64,000 nucleotides of DNA from Asterias amurensis. Its lineage: Eukaryota > Echinodermata > Asteroidea > Forcipulatida > Asteriidae. Where the stretch lies: the NCBI RefSeq assembly GCF_032118995.1, contig NC_092668.1, forward strand, positions 12,813,501 through 12,877,500. The letters are read 5' to 3'. Positions 1 to 10,735 of this stretch are shown in pieces (position 1 is the first letter of the stretch; every line of letters starts with the position of its first letter). Below the pieces are notes generated by a model. The model worked only from the letters and a program-made list of their open reading frames with translations. It was not told the origin of the DNA and searched no databases. A program made the position numbers and the translations under genes.

Positions 1-1893
1 GTAACGGGAGGTGTCGATGGCGCGCTGTCCCCCCCCCCCCCAGCCAGGGTAGCGAGGCTGGAATCGGTCTATTTCAACGCTGCATGGATCGCAAGAAAAA
101 TCTAATCCGCGGCAGTAAGAATAACATAGCGAGACGAGTTCTCAAAAGACCATATTCTAGTATACAATATAGATTAATACCTCACCATGCAACGCCTCAA
201 TGTCTATGATTGCAAGCCACCTTGCGCTTACAATCTGCCGTTTTATTTTTGTCCATGTGCCTGGTTGTGTTTTTTGTAAAGGTGTTTTTGCTTGCACTAG
301 GGGATGTTACTTTATTTGCACGCTAAATATTTACCTTTCATAATCAATACACTGTCTAAACATTTCACGAATGTAGTTAAATATTATGGGCAATGTAGGT
401 CCTATATATGTGCAATAGGTAACTAGTCAACTGCAATAGGTAACTGACAGTGTAGATTCCTAACAACCATTAAGATAATATTATAATTTTTTTTATTTAT
501 ACAAAAGGTCTACAACTTGAATAAGTAACTACGCGTCGATTCCTATAAATGAGGAATATTATTCAAGTGCAATAGGTAACTACAGAGTCTATCCCTATAT
601 TCTTGTATATACATTATACCAAAACGGACCAGCACAAAAGAACATCATGGTATTATTGAGCGCTATTGATCCATGTCAATACGATTGAAGGTTTGTCCTC
701 GAAAGTTCTTTCATGCAAAAATGATACGTTGAAACATGGACGAACGAACCCCGTATGCAGTTATTTGCAGTTGTTTTTATAGCGCTGTGTTAGCATTTCC
801 CAAAAAGAGAGCACTGTTTAGCAATTCTAAAATTAAAATTACAAAATAGCTGCGCCAAAAACCGTATCAAAGTCGATTAATGTCACACACATTACTGTTT
901 TCAACCATAAGAAATTAGATATAAATAGTGTGTGACTCATTCAACAGATGTTTTGCATTTGCATTGTGAACACAGCATCATGTAGTTCTATTCGACCACC
1001 GGTTTTTCTAATTTCCCGTTATTTATGTACATTGTTTTGTTTATTTTCACTTAAATAGTGTCCTTCTTAGTCCCTTTTCCCCTCCCTTTTTACGAACCCC
1101 TGCTCTACACAATCGTTTGTTTATTTGTTTTGCACATTTTTGTATTGTTGTTGTCCGCTTGTTTGTCTGTCTTTCTGTCCTGTAAGGCATCCCTCCTCAA
1201 AATCTGCTTTTCGGGATTTGCCCCCATCTCACAACCTCTTAAAGTTCTGCCATTTTGTATGTCTCTTCTGTTAGTTTACTCAATATAAGTTCTGTTAGTT
1301 TACCAAGTGAGATTACTAGTCTTTGAAAATTACCAGACGTGCCTATAATACACTCTTGGTATTACTCGCCAAGTTAATTGCAATCAAAACTTATTTTGTC
1401 ACTGAAGAGCTATTGATACAAGAAATGAGAAACCATCCCTTTGAAGTAGTTTATAGGTGTAGAGAAAGAGTATAATTTCCACCCGAACATTTTGAATCTG
1501 AGAACAACTTTAGGGATAAAGACTTTTCTAAGGCATCTAAAAGAACACAAATCTATGCAACAAGGGTTTCAATTTTTCCCCCACTAGTTTCTTGCAACAA
1601 CAATGACCAATTGAGCCCAAAAGTTGTTTTCTTTATGAACACAAAGTGGGGATGCTTGTCTATGAGCAGCACACGCTTTAGGTTCCCCAAACGGGCTTGC
1701 GGTTTTCGCAAAAACCTTTTGAACTTCTCGACTTTTCAACCCCCCCCCCCCCCCCATCCCCACACGAAGCCATATTGGAAACCTGCATCAGCAACTCGAT
1801 TGAAGATATTTTAACCATAATGTTGAACATAATAATTAATGTAAGGTGCATGCCTATATTTCGGTCTTTAAAAAAAATGGCTTCAATTTTTAC
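1..1893. other. Left edge: P450 intron 1 and repeats, no exon seen
   Basis: This should be intron 1 of the partial P450. Notable are an 11-nt C run (31-42), three copies of GCAATAGGTAACT (about 413, 434 and 570) and duplication copy A from 725. No coding exon was recognised. Confidence 0.6.
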
Positions 1894-2278
1894 CTTTTCC
1901 AAGGGACTGGTTATTAATCTTCATTCTCGGCCGGTCATTTAGTTCCTGCAGTTGATAAACCTCTTTGATAGTCTGTCCATCATTCAATACAACGACCAGA
2001 CGACCGAAAGCAGTGAAGCTGAATATCTTGCCGTATTTGGCGCCAAAATTCTCCAAGATCTCATGCCGCTGCAGACCAAAGAGCCACTCCACCAGGAAAA
2101 AGTACGGCACCACGCCGAAGTAGGGCAGTCCCCACGGCCCGGGAGGCAGGTCCGCACGACGGCGTCTCCACAAACCGTACGTCGCACAAAGCGAAATCGC
2201 AAACAGAAGCACAACATTGCGGCCTACCATTTGCTCGTACACATAGCCAAGAACGTACTCCATGTTTTCGAACATCAT
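1894..2278 (-). CDS. First exon of a second, tandem P450 gene (continues off the left edge)
   Basis: This exon encodes the first 128 residues of a P450: membrane anchor, basic stretch, LPPGP hinge and helix A/B region, ending in a GT donor at 1893-1892 in the same phase as the copy at 9628-9244. The two proteins differ at only a handful of positions (for example RHE versus RRE near the middle, RPRM versus RPKL near the end). In the complete gene, exon 2 lies 3.1 kb downstream, so the remaining exons here should fall left of position 1. The reading frame is open, so it is not obviously a pseudogene, but intactness of the whole gene cannot be judged. An alternative in-frame Met 14 codons upstream (2320) exists; 2278 is preferred because it matches the duplicate. 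Confidence 0.82.
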
Positions 2279-2560
2279 GGCGGCCTGAGGAAGAGAAGTT
2301 TTATAGATCACACACAACAATATAGCCGATCTGACACAGATGTTCGTCTTTAACCCAGTCTAACTTTGATTGTGATCTAGAGGACATAGTTTGTGTATAT
2401 TTAAGATCAGCTAGCCTTCGCAAAAGGGGTCGACTGCGCGTACTTTGGTCAAAGCCATCTAGCTAGGTCACGCATAGGTCATAACCCCCCGGCCCGCTTT
2501 AAAAATTACCGTCTGCAAAACTACAAATACAACATTCGCTGAATGACGTCAGAGCCTCAT
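2279..2560 (-). promoter_or_regulatory. Upstream region of the second P450: TATA-like box and CRE
   Basis: TATAAAA lies about 20 nt upstream of the ATG at 2278 (near 2303-2297), and TGACGTCA lies at 2544-2551. They are equivalent in order and spacing to the sites upstream of the other copy, so they predate the duplication. Confidence 0.38.
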
Positions 2561-2879
2561 TAAAGAGATATGTTATAGCGTTTTCGAGAAGAATCGGAAC
2601 TCAGTGTGTGCGAGTATCTATATGTTGCCAAAAGTTCGAGAAGCGGCCTTCACTACATATAAACAGTTATTTGACAATAGTGCTATCAAATTAATACCCA
2701 TGGTACTGATAAATAAAATTTATTATCCAAAGGGTTAACATTATTATACTTCATTAAAAAGTTTAATATTTTTTCAAAGAGGCAATTTTGACAAGCGGGT
2801 TTTGGTGACTCAAGGCCGTCCATACAATGATCAATTGTAAAACAAAAGAAATGTTTACTAAACTTTTCTATTTTCCAAG

Positions 2880-3075
2880 GTTGGAAAACTATGGGAAGCC
2901 ATAAATGCAAAGCAAAATCAGATTCTGTCCTCTTCCTTGCTCCATGGTTTGATTGAGTATTCCATTTACGGACTATTCTTCCTACCGCGTGAACTAAACG
3001 GCTCCGGATTTCGGCGATATCTGAAAAACGCTATCACCTTTTGAAAATGAAGGTTCACAGGTAATAGTTTTATTT
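2880..3075. repeat. Dispersed repeat, three copies in the window
   Basis: Blocks GGACTATTCTTCCTACCGCG and GGCGATATCTGAAAAACGC match 11060-11240 (duplication copy B) and, more weakly, 62150-62335. No coding frame. Confidence 0.65.
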
Positions 3076-3388
3076 TATTTTATAAACTACATTTAGATAG
3101 GATAAAACAAATAGAACAGTTCTAAAAAAAAAAAAAAAAAAAAAAGACATAATGTTCTCTTTAATAAGAGTTGAATGTTTTGCTAACAATCGGCCGGCCG
3201 TGCCAGCCAGCACGCTATGTTTAATCAACAATAGAAATGTATTAATAGCACAGCATTACAATAGGAATCGTGGGTGATGGCGTCAGATTACTTTGTTCCA
3301 CGGAGTTGTTGAACTTGCAGGCAAAGGACTCGTTCATATTTTATTGGTTGTTGCTCTATTTTTAATGTCTACCTCCACGCTCATACTA

Positions 3389-3637
3389 CGGGTGCGTTTG
3401 ATAAGGTCCCTGGGTCTACCCCGCGGTGCTCACTCGGGTGAGCTCCTGACAAGAGCTAATCGAACGATCACTCACCGCTCTCGTAGTGACGTCATGTACC
3501 TCGGGTCACCCCCAAGTGACCGACCCACAAGCAGGGCACTAGGGGCCGACCCTGGTGAGCCCCCTGGAACGACGTCAAAGCTATTCGAACGCACCGGGGC
3601 AGACTGGGGTCGACCAAGGGAAGCTAAACGAACGCAC
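3389..3637. mobile_element. MITE-like element, family E
   Basis: Ends GGGTGCGTTTGATAAGGTCC and GGGAAGCTAAACGAACGCAC are inverted copies, with internal GGGTCGACC-type palindromes. A tighter copy lies at 59795-59945. No coding capacity. It lies between the two P450 genes. Confidence 0.75.
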
Positions 3638-3889
3638 ACAATAGGTACATGTCTTCGTCCACAATACATGCACTGGTCTTACAGGCCCAAGATAAGGTCT
3701 TCCTGGCCAAAACAGTCCATTATTAACACACATTCCAATTCATGCGTTTTACCCTTTATCCACTTAAATTTGCTTTTTAGGTAGTGCGTTCAATTTCACT
3801 TTTGTGCATACATGTTTTCGTGTTTCTCATTCAGATTTGTTGTCATAATATATTCAATTTATTGAACCATGACAGGCATTCAATGTTAC

Positions 3890-4121
3890 CCTTTGGCCAT
3901 TCTTAAGTTGAACTTCTACTATCCTTACACTTACAGCAGCTCTTGTTGCTGGCTTTAACAAAACTTGATGAAACTTGTGAAATTGAAGGATCTTATTTTG
4001 ACAGTGAATGCTAAACTAGTGAACTATAATTACTCATTTGGGCTGTTTTCGTAAAAGCCAGCAGCAAGAGCTGCCAGTAAGTGTAAGGATAGTAGAAGTT
4101 CAACTTACGAATGGCCAAAGG
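3890..4121. mobile_element. MITE-like element, family F
   Basis: Terminal inverted repeats exceed 60 bp: CCTTTGGCCATTCTTAAGTT at the left and AACTTACGAATGGCCAAAGG at the right, then matching CTACTATCCTTACACTTAC and AGCAGCTCTTG blocks. The AT-rich unique centre is about 90 bp. It lies 130 bp downstream of the complete P450 gene's stop codon. Confidence 0.88.
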
Positions 4122-4253
4122 AAGTAATGCTGATTCAATGGAGCATTCGTATTCAAACGAATGTGAATGAGCAGAGTGTTATAATGACAATTTTTTTTTT
4201 TTTTCAAATTGGCTGGAAAAACCTATAATGGATTTAACATTCAGTTTCCGGAC

Positions 4254-7200
4254 TCAAAACCTTTTCACAGCGTGCAGGAAGTACTGGTCTGGTACCCTGG
4301 CGAAACCGCCACTTCCCTTGAAGGAAAGCGGCGGGGAGCTGTCTGCCTTCCGGAACGAAAACTTATGGAGTAGATGAGTCAGGAAGGTGTACATCTCCAT
4401 ACGGGAAAGATGGCGTCCGATGCAAACACGGTTTCCTGCAAATCAACAATGAAAACACAATTTAATGTTCAATTAAAGGCATTGACTGAGCGCATGACTA
4501 CAGCAGCCACTCAAATCAACTCTGTATTTGTTTGCTTATTTCTTAGTATTATTGCTCATTTTGTGTTATTATTCTAATACAATTGGATTTGTTATCTTAT
4601 ATCACAGGTTTTCAAGGACTAATTTTGAATATAACTCAGATGAGCTGAAGGTAGGAATTGACGTTCCTCTTCAAACAAATTATTGGATGGAGGAAAACAT
4701 GCACCAACTTGCAAGGAGTTCCAAAGAGATGCAGTGTGTGGAATAAAGAAATAGCTAAAAGGGTACCGAATGATTGTGGTTGTGAACTTTAAAGACACTG
4801 GACACTATTGGTAATTGTCAAAGACCAGTCTTCTCACTTGGTGTATCTCAACATATGCATAAAATAACCAACCTGTGAAAATTTGAGCTCAATTGGTCGT
4901 CGAAGTTGCTAGATAATAACGAAAGTAAAAACACCCTTGTCACACCAAGTTGTGTGCTTTCAGATGCTTGATTTCGGGACCTCAAAATCTAATTCTGAGG
5001 TCTCGAAATCAAATTCGTGGAAAATTACTTCTTTCTCGAAAACTACGTTACTTCAGAGGGGGCCATTTCTCACAATGTTACAGCTCGTCCCCATTACTCG
5101 TTACCCAAGTAAGGTTTTATTCTAATAAGTATTTTGAGTAATTACCAATAGTGTCCACTGCCTTTAACCAAAAAAGTCTTACCAGCACTGAACGACACCA
5201 CTCTTTCAGCCCCTTTGACCTTGTCCTGTTCATCCAGGAATCTCCCAGGGTTGAATTTGAACGGTTCCTCCCACATCTTAGGGTTGTAGTGAATAGCCCA
5301 CATGTTTGGGATGACCACTGTATGCGCTGGAATGGTGTATCCTCTATACTTTGCATCAGCAGATGACATGTGCGCAAGGCCGAACGGGGCTACGGTACTC
5401 ATGCGTTGCAGCTCTAGGAGCGTAGCTTGGGTGTACGGGAGCGAAGCTTCATCCGAGAGCTTGGGCATTCGATCTTGCCCCACGACGCGGTCTAGCTCTT
5501 CCTGCACCCGTGCCTGGACGTCTGGGTTAGCTATCATGTAGAGAAGAGCCCAGCGTAGCGTCGTGGAGATGTTTGCCGTACCGGCTGAGAAGATTTGGAT
5601 GAGAGTGTGGGTTAGGTTACCGTGGGAGAGATGTGTCAGCTCCTCGTTTGGGATCTCGGATAGGTAGGCATCGGTGAAGTCTCTCGGATCGCCTAAAGGG
5701 TCGTGGCTGGCCTGGCGTTCCCGTACGATCCGCTTCATATACAGCCTCTCGGCGATGATGTTGTCACGGAGACGCTTCCCTTGGGGTAGGTGCTTCAAGA
5801 TCGGGGTAGTCGGCATGGCGCCGGCCGTCCCCATGAGATACGTGATGTCTTCGATCATGTCCAGGTAATCCCGGTACTCGGCGTCGTTGTACTCGTGCCT
5901 TCTGCTGTACAGCATCGATGTTATGATGTTGGAGACGCAGATCATCATGTGGTGTTTGGGGTCGAAGGCCTTGCCGTCTAGCGCTTCGATCGCCCCCAGT
6001 AGCGCAATGGCTTCTTCAGAGAGCTTCTCCTCGTGTATGGCCTTTCCCGCGTCAAGGCGGTCAAGGGTCTTGATCGTGAAGCGCCTCTGCTCCTTCCAAC
6101 AATCTCCGTTCGCAAAGGCGACACCTGGATATGGAAGAAAAACGACAGACCATCTTTACCCCCTCTCGCGACATCACTAAATATTTTCCCCTTGAAATCG
6201 GTACAAGGGGGAAGGCCCAATACACACAATTGTACAACCTTTGACCCGGCTGCCTCTCTGACGTCATTGTGACTGTAATAAAACTTGGTCACCTTTCATG
6301 TAATGTCACTAATTGGTCCGGCTGGCTAGTCCAGTTATAAAAACCTCGCTATTTCATGGACTATATAGTGAACAAGCTGAAGTACTAAAATAATATACTG
6401 GACCTCTGGCCAGTCACCTAAAAAGTAAAGAGCAAACCCCGAACGTGTATAGAAAGAGCATTTTAAGTGTTTTGTCAAAGGAGCTTCAAACTTTACAGGA
6501 ATTCACTCAAGAGTATGTAGCCATAGCCGAATTGTTAGTTACGGATACGGCTATACCACTTAAGAGTGTTGCCGAGGCCCTTGTCGAAGCCCCGGCTTCG
6601 GCTCAAGATTCGGCTCAGGCTAGCTTGGCGCTGTAGTTGTTTTGACCGAGAGGCGGTCTGAAGGGCGCACAATTGAATTTTTGAAGTTGAAATTTAAACA
6701 TTACTTCGAGAAAACAAAACAATGGTCACTATTAAGAGGCAACATGCACGAAACGAAGACACATGGCTAAAGCGGGGGAAACAATATTGCCCCTCGCCAT
6801 TTGTTAACTCGTCCATGGAGCTATACCACCGGGATTAGGCTATTATTTAGAAAGAAAACCACATAGCGCAGCCCCCCCCCCCCCAAATACCCAAATGTCG
6901 GAATGTATAGTTCTGCGAGTGAATTATATTATCCAGTGCACTGTTCATTGCTCATTATTCAGAACTGGGCGTACGCCAAATGGACTTTAAGTACCCATGT
7001 GACACGTACAGGCTTATCAGATGCGGCCTACTGCACACTCATGGACGAAATTTTTAGATTTCCGTATGTCCTTTCGTTTAGGTTCTGGTACATCCCTACT
7101 GGTACGTTGAAACATGGACGAACGAACCCCATATGCAGTTATATGCAGTTGTTTTATAGCGCTGTGTTAGCATTTCCCTAAAGAGAGCACTGTTTAGCAA

Positions 7201-9628
7201 TTCTAAAATTAAAATTACAAAATAGCTGCGCCAAAAACCGTATCAAAGTCGATTAATGTCACACACATTACTGTTTTCAACCAAAAGAAATTAGATGTAG
7301 TGTTTATTCTCACTTAAATAGTGTCCTTCTTAGTCCCTTTTCCACTCCCTTTTTACGAACCCCTGCTCTACACAATCGTTTGTTTATTTGTTTTAAACAT
7401 TTTTGTATTGTTGTTGTCCGCTTGTTTGTCTGTCTTTCTGTCCTGTTAGGCATCCCTCCTCAAGCTCTGCTTTTCGGGATTTGCCCCCATCTCACTTCCT
7501 CTTTAAGTTCTTGTTTATTATTTTTTTTAAATGTCATTTTGTATGCCTCTTCTGTTAGTTTACTCAATATAATTGTCTACTTTCTGAATGCACTTCTATG
7601 TTGTTGTCTTTCTGTGATATGGAAATAAATGTTGCATGAATGAACGAATGAGGCCTAGGCCTATACATCATGTGACGATGACAAAACATGCACGCACATC
7701 GGAGCAATTGAAACTGTGTGAAACGAAAACAACAACAACAACAACAACAACGACGACGACGACGACAACAACAGCAACAACAACAGCAACGACGACGACG
7801 ACGACAACAACAGCAACAACAACAGCAACGACGACGACGACGACAACAACAGCAACAACAACAGCAACGACGACGACGAAAATGACAACATCAACAACAA
7901 CAACAACAACCACAGCAACAACAACGACTACGACAATGACAACAACGATGAAAAACAACAACAACATCAACAACATTTGGTTCCGTTAAACTCCAAAAAG
8001 GAAAAACTTTTTTGTCAGATTGTTTTTGTATTGACTGGGGACATCCGTAAAACGTCGACCACAGCACTTGAGCTTTGAACAATTTGTAAATGCTGTGATA
8101 AAGACACCATTGTTTCATTCGGGTTGCCCTTGCTGGGTACCATGCAAATATAGGCCTAGCTCAAATTTGACAACTCTGCGCTGTGCAGACTCGAAAACAA
8201 TAGACCTTGGATCGTTGATCAATTGTACTTTATCATTAACTCGGCCCTACTTGATTTCCAATCTTTCAAAATCCACTATTCCTAAAAAACATGGGTCAGT
8301 GTCTCATAGGTCGTCACTTCCCGTTTGATTGTTTTAAAGGCAGTGGACACTATTGGTAATTACTCAAAATAATTGTTAGCATAAAACTACCTTGGTAATG
8401 AGCAAGAGGGAGGTGTTGATATTATAAAACATTGTGAGAAACGGCTCCCTCTGAAGACACATTTATTTGAGAAAGAGGTAATTTCTCACTCAAATAATGA
8501 AAGACTTCAGGCCTGAAGCCCTTATGTTATGCATCTGAAAGCACACAAATCTGTGCAACAAGGGTGTTTTTCTTTCATCTTGCAACTTCGATGGTCAATT
8601 GAGCCAACATTTTTGTTATTTTGTGCATATCTTTTGATTCACCAATTGAGAATACTGGTCTTTGAAAATTACCAAACGTGCCTATAATGCCTTTAAAGGC
8701 AGTACACTCTTGGTATTACTCGCCAAGCTAATTGCAATCAAAACTTATTTTGTCACTGAAGAGCTATTGATACAAGAAATGAGAAACCATCCCTTTGAAG
8801 TAGTATAGTTGTAGAGAAAGAGTATAATTTCCACCCGAACATTTTGAATCTGAGAAAGACTTTAGGCATGAAGACTTTTCAAAGGCATCTTAAAGAACAC
8901 AAATCTATGCAACAAGGGTTTTTAATTTTTTTCCATTATTTTCTTGCAACAACAATGACCAATTGAGCCCAAATTTGGTACACATAGTGGGGGTGCTTGT
9001 CTCTGAGCAGCAGACGCTTTTAGGTTCCCAAAACAGAATTTCCCAAAACTGTTCACCTTTTGAATTTCTCGACTACCCCCCCCCCCCCCCCCCCCCCCCA
9101 CCACACACACGAAGCCATATTGGAATCATGCATCAGCAACTCGATTAAAGATGTTTTAACCATAATGTTGAACATAATAATTAATGTAAGGTGCATGCCT
9201 ATAATTATTTCGGTCTTTTAAAAAAAATGGCTTCAATTTTTACCTTGTCCAAGGGACTGATTGTTAATCTTCAATTTCGGCCGGTCATTTAGTTCCTGCA
9301 GTTGATAAACCTCCTTGATAGTCTGTCCATCATTCAATACAACGACCAGACGACCGAACGCAGTGAAGCTGAATATCTTGCCGTATTTGGCGCCAAAATT
9401 CTCCAAGATCTCACGTCGCTGAAGACCGAAGAGCCACTCCACCAGGAAAAAGTACGGCACCATGCCGAAGTAGGGCAGTCCCCACGGCCCGGGAGGCAGG
9501 TCCGCACGACGGCGTTTCCACAAACCGTACGTCGCACAAAGCGAAATCGCAAACAGCAGCACAACATTGCGGCCTACCATTTGCTCGTACACATAGCCAA
9601 GAACGTACTCCATGTTTTCGAACATCAT
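4254..9628 (-). CDS. Cytochrome P450, CYP2-clan-like, complete three-exon gene
   Basis: Predicted microsomal haem-thiolate enzyme of 502 aa, the usual family length. Exons on the minus strand are 9628-9244, 6124-5183 and 4435-4254 (385, 942 and 182 nt); both introns are phase 1 with GT/AG ends. Visible parts are an N-terminal membrane anchor (about residues 20-37), a KRRR stop-transfer stretch, the LPPGP hinge (44-48), WKEQRRF of helix C (138-144), helix I (309-317), ExxR (E366-R369), PGRF (421-424, usually PERF) and the haem loop FSAGNRVCIG with Cys447. Helix I reads AGTANISTT: Ala312 and Asn313 replace the usual acidic residue and Thr, so oxygen activation may differ. The start is MMFENM, shared with the tandem copy at 2278. 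Substrate unknown. A MITE sits 17 nt after the exon 2 donor. Identity as a P450 is certain; subfamily is not assigned. Confidence 0.93.
4788..5166. mobile_element. Palindromic MITE-like element, family A
   Basis: The ends read AAAGACACTGGACACTATTGG and CCAATAGTGTCCACTGCCTTT, inverted copies of one another, with further internal inverted symmetry. Related copies lie at 8335-8696, 49322-49686 and 50151-50533. The family is non-coding, about 370-380 bp, and typical of a non-autonomous DNA element. It lies inside P450 intron 2, right next to the exon 2 donor. Confidence 0.85.
7320..7650 (+). mobile_element. Possible non-LTR retroelement 3' tail
   Basis: T/G-rich sequence ends in GGAAATAAATGTTGCATGAATGAACGAATGA, a run resembling the short repetitive tails of CR1/L2-type LINEs (described here as positions 7620-7650). 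A shorter homologous piece lies at 1045-1285 in duplication copy A. No reverse-transcriptase frame is present. The family call is tentative. Confidence 0.3.
7727..7976. repeat. Trinucleotide array with a 39-bp higher-order unit
   Basis: CAA, CGA and GCA triplets are organised as a 39-bp unit, five GAC triplets followed by 24 bp of AAC/AGC triplets, repeated three times in near-perfect copies, then decaying into mixed AAC triplets. It lies in P450 intron 1, in the segment missing from duplication copy A. Its open frames on both strands are products of the triplet structure, not genes. Confidence 0.92.
8335..8696. mobile_element. Palindromic MITE-like element, family A
   Basis: Begins TTTTAAAGGCAGTGGACACT and ends with the inverse ATAATGCCTTTAAA, with the same internal blocks (TTGTGAGAAACGGCTCCCTC, GCACACAAATCTGTGCAACA). 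It is followed immediately by a second, less complete related unit (8692-8960). Confidence 0.8.
8692..8965. mobile_element. Diverged family A-related element, incomplete
   Basis: Starts TTTAAAGGCAGTACACTCTT and shares internal blocks with family A (ATCTATGCAACAAGGGTTT, CAATGACCAATTGAGCCCAA), but a matching inverted right end was not seen. The same sequence is in duplication copy A at about 1345-1625. Confidence 0.6.
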
Positions 9629-9930
9629 GGCGGCTCGAGGAAGATATTTTTTTTTTATTTATAGACCACACCCAACAATTATAGCCGATCTTGCACAGAT
9701 GTTCGTCTTTAACCCAGTCTAACTTTGGTTGTGATCTAGAGGACACAGTTTGTGTATATTTAATATCAGCCAGCCTACGTGAGAGGGGTCGACTGCATTT
9801 ACATGTACGTTTGTCAAAGCCATCCTAGGTCGCGCACAGGTCATAACCCCCCCCCCCCCCCCGGCCCGCTTAAACGAATTACCGGCTGCAAAACTACAAA
9901 TACAACACTCGCTGAATGACGTCAGAGCCT
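9629..9930 (-). promoter_or_regulatory. Upstream region of the complete P450: TATA-like box and CRE
   Basis: The minus strand has TCTATAAATA (TATA core at 9663-9656) only about 28 nt before the ATG at 9628, and a perfect palindromic CRE TGACGTCA at 9917-9924. Both are conserved in the duplicate upstream of 2278. The closeness of the TATA-like sequence to the ATG implies a very short leader if it is functional. Confidence 0.4.
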
Positions 9931-10227
9931 CATTAAAGAGACATAGTAGAGCGTTTTCGAGAATAACCGGAACAAAGTTTAAGCTGTTCGTTTATCAAAT
10001 TATCGAAATAATTATGGCAAATCGGTACATGAGGATAATTTCGTGAGTCAAGAGAAATACCAAGAACATTTCATTTCTGCTTGTGAAAAATATATATATA
10101 TATATTTCTGGTAGCAAGGGTGTATCGTAGGTGAACTTGATCACTATAGGGCCGTGCGGCGCTCTATAATCTTTGCTAAAGCTGTGCTGGGTTCTTTTGA
10201 ACATGCAATACCGGTACCAAATCTAGT

Positions 10228-10389
10228 ACAAATGCAGGACCTATGTCCCATCCGAAAGACAAAGCAATTATGGGAGGTATCTTGCGCAAGGACACAAGTG
10301 TCAAGACCGGGACTCGAACCCACAGTTTATTGATCAGAAACATCAGGGCTTGAGTCTGGTGCTTTTAACTGCTCGGCTGCGACACGCCG
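10228..10389 (-). mobile_element. tRNA-Leu-derived SINE
   Basis: On the minus strand it reads GTGTCGCAGCCGAGCAGTTA then AAGCACCAGACTCAAGCCCTG and GTGGGTTCGAGTCCCGGTC, matching the A box, variable region and B box of a tRNA-Leu. A non-tRNA body follows (TTTCGGATGGGACATAGGTC). The long variable arm and mismatches rule out a working tRNA gene. Confidence 0.78.
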
Positions 10390-10624
10390 TGAAGCGAATG
10401 CTGGCAAATGCTCATAAAATAAACATGCAATAATATCAACCCCAGCTTTAACGTTAGACCGCGCCTCAACAGTACTGATTGTTCGTGATTTGTGCTTGTT
10501 TGCTGCTTTGTTTGTTTATTTATTTAGATGATCTTACATTAAGTCTGTGATTATGAATTGCACATATCCATAAACTGTGATTCCGAAACTAGACGACAAT
10601 GCTTATAAGGCATACAGTTAATGA

Positions 10625-10735
10625 GAAATCAGTGGTTAGCTTGGTAGGATTCGAACACACAGCCTTGTGATTGCAATTCGTGCAGTGGAACCACTGGTCC
10701 ACAGTCTGCCCAACGGTCTATCACTTTGGTAGACT
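10625..10735 (-). mobile_element. tRNA-derived SINE head
   Basis: On the minus strand GGACCAGTGGTTCCACTGCAC leads to GTGTGTTCGAATCCTACCAAG, a B box. A relative with GTGGGTTTGAATCCTACC is at 38934-39000. It lies in the segment absent from P450 duplication copy A. Confidence 0.6.

Larger units (their letters stand above)
725..3142. repeat. Segmental duplication copy A (contains P450 exon 1)
   Basis: This block is collinear with 7103-11303 and covers upstream sequence, the P450 first exon and intron 1 sequence. Matches include ACGTTGAAACATGGACGAAC (about 725 and 7104), the exon itself, and GTAATAGTTTTATTTTATTT near 3061 and 11231. It lacks about 1 kb (between about 1285 and 1320) and 0.8 kb (near 2600) that copy B has. 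Confidence 0.88.
2279..4253. other. Intergenic gap between the two P450 genes
   Basis: Holds the promoter of the partial P450, the end of duplication copy A, a 22-nt poly-A run (about 3124), and MITE-like elements E and F. No exon on either strand. Confidence 0.65.
6125..9243. other. Intron 1 of the complete P450 gene
   Basis: 3.1 kb, largely occupied by duplication copy B, the trinucleotide array and family A elements. A 12-14 nt C run lies near 6873 and a broken run of about 34 C at 9066. The open frame at 6445-6636 has no recognisable features. Confidence 0.7.

Noticed and set aside
1952-2353. Plus-strand open frames opposite P450 exon 1 (also 9302-9664)
   Set aside because: Antisense shadows of the conserved coding exon, which itself carries the family motifs.
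3472-3669. Minus-strand frame that could be a P450 terminal exon
   Set aside because: It is inside the family E element; the true haem-binding exon was found at 4435-4254.
6445-6636. 63-codon plus-strand open frame rich in Ala at the end
   Set aside because: Lies in a P450 intron on the other strand; no domain, no second copy, length within chance.
7636-7989. Poly-Thr, poly-Leu/Ser and poly-Val frames
   Set aside because: All are readings of a trinucleotide array in three frames; no gene evidence.
10228-10389. Functional tRNA-Leu gene
   Set aside because: Acceptor-stem pairing and the variable arm are degraded and a SINE body follows the head.
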